NCBI GenBank assembly: GCA_016207865.1
Contig: JACQZD010000017.1
Coordinates: 1,128 to 20,576, forward strand
Length of the DNA: 19,449 bases
DNA from: Nitrospirota bacterium
GTDB taxonomy: Bacteria; Nitrospirota; Thermodesulfovibrionia; UBA6902; DSMQ01
Reading direction: 5' to 3'
Shown here: piece after piece, positions 1 to 6,467 of the stretch
How positions within the stretch are numbered: the stretch's first letter is position 1
Layout: every line of letters begins with the position of its first letter
Position numbers and translations under genes: made by a program
The notes under the pieces: generated by a model
Told to the model about the DNA's origin: nothing
The model's database searches: none
Seen by the model: only the letters and a program-made list of their open reading frames with translations

Positions 1-429
1 CAGATGGAAGGTCAGCATCCTGCCGACCATGTATTTGCCTGTTTGCGCCTTGATATCCAAAGACGATGAGCCGGTTATAATAATTTTTAAATTCTGGATA
101 GTGTCATAGATTAATTTTAATTTCTGACCGCCTTCTTCTGCATATTGAAATTCATCTATCATCAGATAGAAAGTCTTGCCGGTTTTTTCGGGCAGATATG
201 AATGGACAAAAGACACCGGGTCCGATTCAAACTGCAAAAGCAGTCTTCTATCCTCAAAGGTTGAAATCTGAATCAGATTTTTATTAATCCCTTGGGTTTT
301 TAGCAGATAGTCTTTAATCATGCCTAAAATGGTAGTTTTTCCTGCCTGCCTCGGCCCTGTTATTGCGATGTATTCTCTTCGTTTTAGATAGCTCTGCAAA
401 TTGCTTGTAATGTCTCTCTGGATAACCAT
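1..429 (-). CDS. AAA ATPase of the AAA_14/DUF4143 type, C-terminus beyond the window
   Basis: Reading the minus strand from an ATG at 429-427 gives 143 codons open to the window edge. About residues 24-31 is a P-loop (GPRQAGKT, followed by T). A hydrophobic strand ending in an acidic pair (YLMIDEFQ) follows at about residues 98-105 as Walker B, and then a sensor-like TGSSSLDIK. This order is typical of the AAA_14 ATPases that usually carry a C-terminal DUF4143 domain. That domain would lie outside the window. Family members are often stand-alone, frequently transferred ATPases of unclear role, so no function is assigned. The start is supported by a GTGAGG ribosome-binding site a few bases upstream and by a good promoter at 466-493. 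Confidence 0.85.
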   Translation of the reverse strand, partial: MVIQRDITSNLQSYLKRREYIAITGPRQAGKTTILGMIKDYLLKTQGINKNLIQISTFEDRRLLLQFESDPVSFVHSYLPEKTGKTFYLMIDEFQYAEEGGQKLKLIYDTIQNLKIIITGSSSLDIKAQTGKYMVGRMLTFHL

Positions 430-465
430 AACTAACCTCACCATTTATGCATTAATTACAATTAT

Positions 466-493
466 AGTATAGCTATTTATGCAGATTTGTCAA
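466..493 (-). promoter_or_regulatory. sigma70-like promoter of the AAA ATPase gene
   Basis: On the minus strand TTGACA (493-488) and TATACT (471-466) are separated by 16 bp. They lie about 40 bp upstream of the ATPase start codon. It is divergent from the thiamine promoter at 539-568. The call rests on match to consensus only. Confidence 0.55.
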
Positions 494-538
494 CTGTTTT
501 CCGAGGCACACGCAGGATAAGTATCGGGGTGCGTCTGC

Positions 539-568
539 TTGACACAATTACCCGGACAGCATTATACT
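539..568 (+). promoter_or_regulatory. sigma70-like promoter of the thiamine operon
   Basis: TTGACA (539-544) and TATACT (563-568) are 18 bp apart. The predicted transcript start near 575 coincides with the 5' end of the TPP riboswitch, which strengthens the call. Confidence 0.6.
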
Positions 569-574
569 TAAATC

Positions 575-690
575 TACCCTGGGGAGGCGAATACCCGCAT
601 AAATGCTGCGGTAATGCCTGAGAGTTTCTCCCGATATATCGGGGGGAAGACCCATTGAACCTGAACCGGATAATGCCGGCGGAGGAAAAG
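575..690 (+). ncRNA. TPP riboswitch (THI element)
   Basis: Conserved TPP-aptamer landmarks occur in order. There is a GGGG segment near 583 and a P3 hairpin (CCGCA...TGCGG). The invariant CTGAGA is at 618-623. A variable hairpin follows (TTCTCCCGAT paired with ATCGGGGGGAA), then ACCC, GAACCTGAACCGG, and the conserved UAAUGCC/GGCGGAGGAA stretch. Immediately after comes a strong ribosome-binding sequence (aaggagg, about 688-694), suggesting translational control. In this class the RNA senses thiamine pyrophosphate and shuts the downstream thiamine genes down. The apparent start codons of the next ORF (TTG 655, ATG 673) lie inside the aptamer, which is abnormal. Confidence 0.9.
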
Positions 691-1902
691 GAGGATACCG
701 TATCTCTTTTCTATGGGGATGAGGTCTTTGACGTCAGCCGCAGGGTCAAGGAAAAAGTCTATGGCAAAAGAATAGTGCTTTTTGCCCCTCTTTATCTTTC
801 CAACGTATGTATAAACGACTGCCTGTACTGCGGTTTTAGAATCGGCAACAAAAAGGCAAAAAGAAAAAACCTGAGTATTGAGGAGGCTCTGAAAGAGGCG
901 TCCCTGCTTGCCGGCAGGGGATATAAAAGGCTCCTGCTCGTAACGAGCGAGCATCCGAAATTATCAGGCATTGACTACCTTGAGAGAATCATCGGCGCAA
1001 TCTACGAAAACACGGACATAAGGATACTGCATGTCAACTCAGCGCCTATGAGCGTTGAGGATTTCAAAAGACTCAAGACCGCAGGCGCAGGCGTTTATCA
1101 GTGCTTTCAGGAGACATATCATATTCCAACTTACAGGACTCTGCATCCGTCAGGCCCCAAGTCCGATTACAATTGGCGGCTTAATGTCATGGACCGGGCA
1201 ATAGAGGCGGGCTTTGAGGATGTCGGCATGGGGGTGCTTCTGGGCCTTTATGATTGGAGATGGGATGTGTGGGCTTTAATCGCGCACAGCCGCAGGTTAT
1301 TAAAAAAATACGGCTTCGGCCCTCACACGCTTTCAGTCCCGAGGCTTCAACCTGCGGAAGGTTCAGGATTTACAGGGTCAAAATATGCTGTTTCAGACGA
1401 TGATTTTAAAAAAATAGCTGCAATTTACCGTTTATCGCTTCCCTATGCCGGTGTTGTAATCTCAACAAGAGAGTCTGCAAAACTCAGGGACGAACTTTTC
1501 TTAACCGGCGCCTCGCAGGTGTCGGCAGGTTCAAAGACCAGCCCCTTGGGTTACCTGAATGACAGCGATACTGCGCAGTTTGAAATAGGAGACAAAAGAA
1601 GTCTTGATGAGGTAATGAGCGCAATCGCAAGTCTTGGGCTGGTGCCGAGTCTCTGCACTGCCTGTTACAGGGAAGGAAGAAGCGGTGAGAAATTCAGAGA
1701 GCTTGCAGAGGGACAGGCTATTAAAAACCTGTGCCGGCAGAATGCACTGTTTTCGCTTAAGGAATATGTGGAGGATTATGCGTCAGACAATGTGCGGGAG
1801 CTTTTGAAAACAAGGCTTAAAGAGGAGGCTGAAAAAGCAGGCAACGGCATTTTTGAGAAATTCAAATTAATTGAACAGGGGAAAAGGGATGTGCATGTTT
1901 AA
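655..1902 (+). CDS. hydG: Radical SAM tyrosine lyase, HydG/ThiH family, N-terminal part missing
   Basis: A radical SAM protein whose family cleaves tyrosine to dehydroglycine (ThiH, for thiazole) or further to CO and cyanide (HydG, for the [FeFe]-hydrogenase H-cluster). The SAM-cluster motif CINDCLYC (CX3CX2C) is near residue 52. A SVPRLQPAEG stretch and QVSAGSKT follow. Near the C-terminus is CTAC, 22 residues, then C, the CX2CX22C auxiliary-cluster signature of HydG that ThiH lacks. The family normally has about 60 residues before the KVYGKRIVLFAPLY segment; here only about 35 are open, and these begin inside the TPP riboswitch. No in-frame start codon lies at a sensible distance from the aaggagg site at 688-694, so the 5' end looks deleted and 655 is only the nominal start. 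Placement behind a TPP riboswitch and before thiS/thiG argues for a thiamine role (thiH). No hydrogenase gene is in view. It may be a 5'-truncated pseudogene. Confidence 0.75.
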   Translation: MNLNRIMPAEEKEDTVSLFYGDEVFDVSRRVKEKVYGKRIVLFAPLYLSNVCINDCLYCGFRIGNKKAKRKNLSIEEALKEASLLAGRGYKRLLLVTSEHPKLSGIDYLERIIGAIYENTDIRILHVNSAPMSVEDFKRLKTAGAGVYQCFQETYHIPTYRTLHPSGPKSDYNWRLNVMDRAIEAGFEDVGMGVLLGLYDWRWDVWALIAHSRRLLKKYGFGPHTLSVPRLQPAEGSGFTGSKYAVSDDDFKKIAAIYRLSLPYAGVVISTRESAKLRDELFLTGASQVSAGSKTSPLGYLNDSDTAQFEIGDKRSLDEVMSAIASLGLVPSLCTACYREGRSGEKFRELAEGQAIKNLCRQNALFSLKEYVEDYASDNVRELLKTRLKEEAEKAGNGIFEKFKLIEQGKRDVHV

Positions 1903-1910
1903 AGACCGTG

Positions 1911-2005
1911 ATGCGTTTATTGTGTTTATAGCGTTTATAGCGTACAGCGTTATAGCGAAACGAACGCAACAAACGCACAACGCAATAGACGCGATGAACG
2001 TTAGT
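1911..2005 (+). repeat. GCGTT-rich short-period repeat between the radical SAM gene and thiS
   Basis: The gap is filled by imperfect units of about 7 bp built on TAGCGTT/TAGCGTA, then CGCAACAA/ACGCACAA units. A closely similar stretch occurs in inverted orientation at 17499-17572. No gene is supported here. Confidence 0.6.
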
Positions 2006-2018
2006 TGGTATTTATACT

Positions 2019-2209
2019 ATGAAACTTAAACTAAACGGCGGCATATCGGAATTTCAGGATGATATTACTGTCGCAGGGCTTTTGCAGAACTTGAAGATTG
2101 AGTCTGCGAGGGTCGCTGTTGAGGTGAATATGAATATTATCAAAGCTTAGGAAGATTATCCGGCGCATCAGGGAGCATAGGGTGGAGAGCTTAAGAGGGG
2201 TCATTGACC
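2019..2209 (+). pseudogene. thiS: thiS, sulfur-carrier protein, broken by a stop and a frameshift
   Basis: From ATG 2019 the frame reads like the start of ThiS (MKLKLNG..., then TVAGLLQNLKIESARVAVEVN). It stops at TAG 2148-2150 after 43 codons. Beyond the stop the same frame gives EDYPA. The next frame then gives RIREHRVESLRGVI, which resembles the family's final IREGDRVEIVxFVGGG. ThiS must end in Gly-Gly to be adenylylated and thiocarboxylated by ThiF; that ending is absent. So homology is spread over two frames with an internal stop, and the active C-terminus is lost. Normally ThiS passes sulfur to ThiG for thiazole formation. A cluster of sequencing errors is possible, but the neighbouring thiG is also damaged. 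Confidence 0.7.
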
Positions 2210-2230
2210 TAAAAATATTTTTAAAGTTAT

Positions 2231-2252
2231 CATTCCGGCTTGTCCGGAATCT
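2231..2252. repeat. dRS3-like palindrome (CATTCCGG...CCGGAATC)
   Basis: A short inverted repeat of the ATTCC/GGAAT type lies just before the thiG ribosome-binding site. The same sequence recurs at 3781-3802, and relatives occur at 2888-2912, 16595-16664 and 19145-19219. Confidence 0.7.
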
Positions 2253-2279
2253 TTTCTTATAAAGTCAGAAGGAGAAGTT

Positions 2280-2835
2280 ATGGAAGATAAATTGGTAATC
2301 AGGGGCCTTGAGTTTAAATCCCGGCTCTGGGTGGGGACCGGGAAATACAAGAACTTTGAAGAAACGCAAAAGGCAATTGAGGCGTCAGGCGCGGATGTCG
2401 TGACGGTTGCGGTAAGAAGGGTGAATATATTTGACAGGAAATCAGAAAACCTGCTTGATTTCATTGACCCTAAAAAATATAAAATCCTGCCCAATACGGC
2501 AGGCTGTTATACAATGGAAGATGCCTTAAGATATGCAAGGCTTGCAAGGGAGGCAGGGATCTCCGACCTTATAAAGCTTGAGGTCATAGGCGATGAAAAG
2601 ACCCTGTTCCCTGATGCCTGCGCCACGCTCAAGGCAACGGAAATCCTTGCAAAAGAAGGTTTCATTGTACTTCCTTATGTGAATGACGACCCTGTAATGG
2701 CTTTGAGGCTTGTGGATGCGGGCGCAAGCGCTGTCATGCCTCTTGCGGCGCCTATCGGCTCAGGGCTTGGCATCAGGCAGGATGCCTAAAAAACTCTATG
2801 CAAATGCAAGCAGTCCGTTTGAGGGAATGCTGTAA
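2280..2835 (+). pseudogene. thiG: thiG, thiazole synthase, internal deletion and frameshift
   Basis: ThiG builds the thiazole phosphate ring from deoxyxylulose 5-phosphate, ThiS thiocarboxylate and dehydroglycine. The frame from ATG 2280 (after a GGAGAA site) matches the family closely. It has WVGTGKYKN, NTAGCYTMEDA, the IKLEVIGDEKTLFPD segment holding the Schiff-base Lys and the nearby Glu, and PLAAPIGSGLGIR. It then stops at 2789 after 169 codons, against roughly 255 usual. In another frame the family's C-terminal tail (GRMPKKLYANASSPFEGML, stop) is present at 2776-2835. The middle C-terminal barrel part (the VPVIVDAGIG and GVLLNTA segments, roughly 75 residues) is gone. An internal deletion that also shifted the frame is the simplest explanation. 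The product would lack the phosphate-binding end of the barrel, so it is probably inactive. Confidence 0.8.
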
Positions 2836-2844
2836 AGGCAGGGA

Positions 2845-2879
2845 AGAGTTAGGAGTTAAGAGTTAAGAGTTAAGAGTTA
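2845..2879. repeat. Heptameric tandem repeat, unit AGAGTTA
   Basis: Five consecutive 7-bp units (AGAGTTA with one GGAGTTA) lie between the thiG remnant and thiE. This is one of at least nine stretches in the window with a 7-bp period; see the findings. Confidence 0.9.
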
Positions 2880-2887
2880 AAAAACAT

Positions 2888-2912
2888 GTCATTCCTGCGG
2901 AGGCAGGAATCC
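2888..2912. repeat. dRS3-like palindrome (CATTCCTGCGGAGGCAGGAATC)
   Basis: An inverted repeat with ATTCCTGC and GCAGGAAT arms around a short centre, of the same type as the copies at 2231, 3781, 16595 and 19145. It lies directly after the heptameric repeat. Confidence 0.7.
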
Positions 2913-2977
2913 AGATGACAACACATTGACTATCGGCAAAAAAATCCGTTCAAAGTCCATACCATGTTATATCCTAT

Positions 2978-3619
2978 ATGAGTAACAAACCAATTGATTT
3001 TAGACTTTATTTAATTACCGACAGAAAATTGTTCACTGTTCACTGTTCACTATTCACTGCCATTAAAGAGGCATTAAAAGGCGGGGCAAGGGCAATTCAA
3101 CTCAGGGAAAAGGATTTAGGCACAAGGGAGTTGTTGAAATTGGCATACAAGATGAGGGAATTGACTAAAAGATATAACGCAAAACTTTTTATCAACGACA
3201 GGCTGGATATTGCGCTTGCAGTCGGGGCAGACGGGGTGCATCTTGCTCAAAACAGCATCCCCGTTGATGCCGTGAGAAATGCTGTGAATAAAAAACTTTT
3301 AATCGGAGTTTCAGCACATTCTTTGAAAGAGGCTTTGGAGGCGGAAAAAAAAGGGGCTGATTTTATAACACTCGGGCCGGTTTACAGGACGCAGTCAAAA
3401 TTAAAATACGGCGCGCCGCTCGGCATAGAGACATTAAAAAAGACTGCAAAAAAAATAAAGATTCCGGTTTTTGCAATTGGAGGGGTGAAGATTAATAAAG
3501 TAAATGAGTTAAAAAATGCAGGCGCATACGGGGTTGCGCTGATATCTGAAGTTTTTAGGGCAAAGGATGTAAAGGGGAAAACAAAAGAGTTGATTAATGT
3601 ACTTCAAAAAAGAAGATGA
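2978..3619 (+). CDS. thiE: Thiamine-phosphate synthase
   Basis: A cytoplasmic TIM-barrel enzyme that joins hydroxymethylpyrimidine pyrophosphate to thiazole phosphate to give thiamine phosphate. At 213 aa it has family length. Motifs in order are FRLYLITDR near the N-terminus, GGARAIQLREKDL around residues 35-47, LFINDRLDIALAVGADGVHLAQ, LIGVSAHSLKEA, DFITLGPVYRTQSK, and the phosphate-binding FAIGGVK and GVALISEVF. All core motifs are intact, unlike thiS and thiG upstream. Residues about 19-28 (LFTVHCSLFT) are encoded by four tandem heptamers (3031-3058) and look like a tolerated insertion in the first loop. There is no clear ribosome-binding site before ATG 2978. With thiazole synthesis damaged, it may use salvaged thiazole phosphate. 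Confidence 0.93.
   Translation: MSNKPIDFRLYLITDRKLFTVHCSLFTAIKEALKGGARAIQLREKDLGTRELLKLAYKMRELTKRYNAKLFINDRLDIALAVGADGVHLAQNSIPVDAVRNAVNKKLLIGVSAHSLKEALEAEKKGADFITLGPVYRTQSKLKYGAPLGIETLKKTAKKIKIPVFAIGGVKINKVNELKNAGAYGVALISEVFRAKDVKGKTKELINVLQKRR
3031..3058 (+). repeat. Heptameric tandem repeat inside thiE, unit GTTCACT
   Basis: Four exact-phase 7-bp units (three GTTCACT, one ATTCACT) lie within the coding sequence between the first beta strand and the first helix of ThiE. The reading frame is preserved. Confidence 0.92.
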
Positions 3620-3625
3620 AGCGTA

Positions 3626-3840
3626 AAACACAGAGGGCACAGAGGCACAGAGAAAGGATTTATTGTAAATTTATCATTGTAAAGTTAGCATTTAAAATTT
3701 GCATTTTGAAATCACTAAGGCTTGGAAGAGTTATCCCATGCACTGTCCGGTTGGAAAATGGTCAAATATTAACTGGTTGTCATTCCGGCTTGTCCGGAAT
3801 CTTTCTTCGGAAGGACTCCCGACAAGCGGGAGTGACGGAT
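3626..3840. repeat. Gap with CACAGAGG-type repeat and a paired dRS3-like element
   Basis: 3626-3657 holds three spaced copies of CACAGAG. A related copy, followed by GGAAG, is near 19053. 3779-3840 begins with CATTCCGGCTTGTCCGGAAT and ends with CCCGACAAGCGGGAGTGAC, so the two halves form a longer imperfect inverted repeat. The ORF open through this gap (3616-3891) has no family-like sequence and reads through the repeats; I see no gene here. Confidence 0.55.
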
Positions 3841-3925
3841 AACGGGGCAAGCGCACAACACAAAGAACCTGCTTGCAGACATGCCGTATGAATTTAATTA
3901 TTAATGTTTAACACATTAGGAGAAC

Positions 3926-4034
3926 GAATGCGCAGGGCACTCACCTTTTGCTCATTCTCGTCACGAAGTATCGTGACTCCGAGGTTTTCGCTTTCAGCGA
4001 AAAAATCCGCTCAAGGCGAATACCCTGCACATTC
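3926..4034 (+). ncRNA. Strongly folded leader element upstream of thiC
   Basis: An outer stem pairs GAATG-C-GCAGGG (3926-3937) with CCCTGC-A-CATTC (4023-4034). Inside are two perfect hairpins: GTCACGA/TCGTGAC (3960-3977, AGTA loop) and TTTTCGCT/AGCGAAAA (3985-4003, TTC loop). A second CATTC at 3953-3957 could compete for the same GAATG, which would allow two alternative folds. It ends about 20 bp before the thiC start and includes none of the conserved TPP-aptamer motifs. It could be a cis-acting RNA or a structured mobile repeat; the sequence alone does not decide. Confidence 0.5.
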
Positions 4035-4054
4035 TTAATCTTCAGGAGGGAAAG

Positions 4055-5338
4055 ATGACAAGAATTGAGCTGGTAAAAAAAGGAATTATCACGGAAGAGG
4101 TTAAAAAGGCGGCGGCAGCAGAAGGCATTGAGCCTGAGATTTTAGCTGCGGACATTGCCGAAGGCGTGTCGGTTATTGCACGGAACATAAACCATGACAT
4201 TGCACCTGTTGCAATCGGCAGGGGGCTTAAGACAAAAATTAATGCAAACATAGGCACGTCCAAAGACATGATGTCTATTGACGATGAACTGCAGAAGCTT
4301 GACGTGCTTATCCAGTACGGCGCTGATGCGGTCATGGACCTTTCAACAGGCGGGCCGATTAAAGACATAAGAAAACTGCTTTTAAGAAAATCCTCCATCC
4401 CGGTCGGAACGGTCCCGATATACGAGGCCGTGGTAAACGCCGTTGAGACAAAAAACTCTATTGCAAGGATGAGCGTTGACAATCTTTTTACTGCAATTGA
4501 AGAGCATGCGGAGCAGGGCGTTGACTTTGTAACAGTGCACTGCGGTCTTACGAGAAAGACCATTGAGGCGTTAAAAAACGAAGGCAGGATACTTGACATT
4601 GTAAGCCGGGGAGGCGCTTTTCTCCTTGAGTGGATGATTTACAATGACAGGGAAAACCCGCTTTATGAAAATTATGACAGGCTGCTTGAAATTGCAAAAA
4701 AGTATGATTTAACCTTGAGTTTGGGCGATGCTGCGCGTCCCGGATGCCTTGCAGATGCCACTGATGCAACTCAGTTGGATGAACTCCTGACACTCGGGCA
4801 GTTAAGGGACTGGGCGGTTCAGGCCGGGGTGCAGGTAATTATTGAAGGACCGGGGCATGTCCCGCTCAATCAGGTTGAGCTTAATGTAAAAATCCAGAAG
4901 GAAATCTGCAAGGGCGCGCCCTTTTATGTGCTCGGACCTCTTGTCACAGATATTGCAATGGGCTATGACCACATTGCGGCAGCCATCGGAGGCGCAGTGG
5001 CAGGCGCGGCAGGCGCAGACTTTCTCTGCTATGTGACACCGGCAGAACACACACGGCTTCCAAATCTTGAGGACGTCAAAGAAGGCGTCATTGCATCAAA
5101 GATAGCGGCGCACGCCGCAGACATTGCAAAGGGCGTTAAGGGCGCCATGAGTCTTGATATAGAAATGGCAAAAAGGAGAAAGGCGCTGGACTGGAACGGT
5201 CAGATAGGGCTTTCGTTTAATCCTGAAAAAATACGGCAGTGGCGCGCCGAGGTCCCTCCGCATGAGACAGAGGTCTGCAGTATGTGCGGAGAATTTTGCG
5301 CCATCAAGACCGTTGAAAAGGCGCTTAAGAGGAGGTAA
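4055..5338 (+). CDS. thiC: Phosphomethylpyrimidine synthase (HMP-P synthase), short form
   Basis: A radical SAM enzyme that rearranges aminoimidazole ribotide into hydroxymethylpyrimidine phosphate, the pyrimidine half of thiamine. Family segments are present in order: ANIGTSKDM, DAVMDLSTGGPIKDIRK, PVGTVPIYEA, FVTVHCGLT, SRGGAFLLEWM, LSLGDAARPGCLADATD, IEGPGHVPLNQ, PFYVLGPLVTDIAMGYDHI and GADFLCYVTPAEH. Near the C-terminus is the 4Fe-4S motif CSMCGEFC, with three residues before the last Cys, as I recall for the short (about 430 aa) bacterial/archaeal type; the long type has CX2CX4C. Length is 427 aa. The start at ATG 4055 follows a strong AGGAGGG site. The gene converges with and overlaps the end of the minus-strand peptidase gene by 14 bp. 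It appears fully intact. Confidence 0.96.
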   Translation: MTRIELVKKGIITEEVKKAAAAEGIEPEILAADIAEGVSVIARNINHDIAPVAIGRGLKTKINANIGTSKDMMSIDDELQKLDVLIQYGADAVMDLSTGGPIKDIRKLLLRKSSIPVGTVPIYEAVVNAVETKNSIARMSVDNLFTAIEEHAEQGVDFVTVHCGLTRKTIEALKNEGRILDIVSRGGAFLLEWMIYNDRENPLYENYDRLLEIAKKYDLTLSLGDAARPGCLADATDATQLDELLTLGQLRDWAVQAGVQVIIEGPGHVPLNQVELNVKIQKEICKGAPFYVLGPLVTDIAMGYDHIAAAIGGAVAGAAGADFLCYVTPAEHTRLPNLEDVKEGVIASKIAAHAADIAKGVKGAMSLDIEMAKRRKALDWNGQIGLSFNPEKIRQWRAEVPPHETEVCSMCGEFCAIKTVEKALKRR

Positions 5339-6203
5339 ACTCTCCTGTGTCAATCCATTCTTTTTTCGTGATAGACCAGAAATCCTCTGCAAGCCCGGTT
5401 AAGACATATTCGTAAGGGAGCCATCCGTAGCCTGCGTCTCCCCATCCCGCGCCCCAGGAGTTTCTGATAAGCAGCGCGCCTTTGGTTTCTTTTCCGCAGG
5501 AGCCTGTATTTTTTATCTTCATTTTATCGTCATAGCCCACTGCCGTGACCGCGTGCCCGCCTGCTATCTTTTCGCCCTTGCATGGGAACGGTATCTGCCC
5601 TGTCTTTACCGACTGCTCAATGGAACTGTAAACCGCAAAGCCGAACATTGACGGATGCCCTGCCGCAAGATATTTTTTTATGCGGTCCAGTAAAACGTCC
5701 TTTGGTGTTGCAGAAGGATCGTGCCTGAAATATTTTATGGCCTGATAATTCTGCGCAAAGGCGTAGCAGAATGCAGTGGGCTCTTTGTCAAAGTCAGCGA
5801 TGTTGTAAGGCCAGTATTCCTCGGGCGGAACGCCGAAGAGCACAAGCGCGCCCATTGCGCTTCTAAGGAATGCGCCTGTATCGCCTGAAAAATGGATGAG
5901 GTTGCGCGTTGTTTTATAGAGGAAAAGACGGGATGCGTCAATATATTTACCAAAGGCCCTTTTCTCATAATACTCTACCATGCCGACTCCGGCATGAGCA
6001 GTGCATGAGCCGATGGTCAGCTGGTTATCAACAGGCGAGCACCACTGCCTGAGGTCCACGGAAGAAGGGGTTTTTAACTTTGACCGCAGGATGCGCGTTG
6101 GTTTAAGCGCACTGCTTATCTCGTCATGCCCCTCTGTATAATCCCTGAAGTCCGGATAATCAGGAAGCCATCCCATGCCCAATTTTTCATCAGTGTTGCA
6201 CAT
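5325..6203 (-). CDS. Papain-family (C1A) cysteine peptidase, probably cytoplasmic
   Basis: A 292-aa protein with the papain catalytic set in the usual order. The oxyanion-hole Gln is in DNQLTIGSC (about Q61) and the nucleophile is Cys67 (GSCTAHA). His217 lies in GGHAVTAVGYDD, and Asn248 in LIRNSWGAGWGDAGYGWLPYEYV. The N-terminus (LGMGWLPDYPDFRDY) is typical of bacterial C1A peptidases that lack a long propeptide. There is no signal peptide or membrane segment, so an intracellular location is likely. The start is supported by an AGGAGGGGG site just upstream of the ATG. It is not obviously in an operon: a palindromic element (6265-6432) separates it from the oxidoreductase gene upstream. The physiological substrate cannot be read from the sequence. 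Confidence 0.9.
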   Translation of the reverse strand: MCNTDEKLGMGWLPDYPDFRDYTEGHDEISSALKPTRILRSKLKTPSSVDLRQWCSPVDNQLTIGSCTAHAGVGMVEYYEKRAFGKYIDASRLFLYKTTRNLIHFSGDTGAFLRSAMGALVLFGVPPEEYWPYNIADFDKEPTAFCYAFAQNYQAIKYFRHDPSATPKDVLLDRIKKYLAAGHPSMFGFAVYSSIEQSVKTGQIPFPCKGEKIAGGHAVTAVGYDDKMKIKNTGSCGKETKGALLIRNSWGAGWGDAGYGWLPYEYVLTGLAEDFWSITKKEWIDTGEFTSS

Positions 6204-6264
6204 ACCCCCTCCTTTTGTTGAAAAAGTTTAGTTGTGTTAATTTTATTATATTCTCAATAAAAAT

Positions 6265-6432
6265 CATAAGGCATGTCTGCCTGAAAAAACTCTATTGCAA
6301 CACCGCTGAACATGCCATACTGCAATTTGAAACACACATGAATTTATAGGGCAAACCTTAACATGTTTTGCAGTATGGCATCTAATAATCATTGTTGCTT
6401 TATAGAGATTTTGAAGGTTGATATGCCTTATG
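6265..6432. repeat. Palindromic MITE-like element, copy A
   Basis: An imperfect inverted repeat of 168 bp with arms 6265-6325 and 6368-6432. Outer ends are CATAAGGCAT / ATGCCTTATG and the innermost stem is GCCATACTGCAA / TTGCAGTATGGC. The right arm holds TTTTGAAGG, shared with copies B and C. It lies between the peptidase and oxidoreductase genes. Confidence 0.8.
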
Positions 6433-6467
6433 CTCAATATCATAACGGAGGATTTTTGGGTGAGGGT

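Noticed and set aside
574..954. 126-aa minus-strand ORF opposite the riboswitch and radical SAM gene
   Set aside because: It is antisense to conserved riboswitch and radical SAM sequence, with no recognisable domain.
655..1902. Evidence for an [FeFe]-hydrogenase maturation cluster
   Set aside because: No hydE, hydF or hydrogenase subunit gene is in the window; the neighbours are thiamine genes.
2845..2879. CRISPR-like direct repeats
   Set aside because: The repeats are 7 bp and contiguous with no spacers; no cas gene is in the window.
3616..3891. 91-aa ORF downstream of thiE
   Set aside because: It reads through CACAGAGG and dRS3-like repeats and shows no protein-family character; the overlap with the thiE stop is accidental.
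3926..4054. TPP riboswitch for thiC
   Set aside because: Neither CTGAGA nor the CCTGA...TAATGCC aptamer core is present; the fold is of a different kind.
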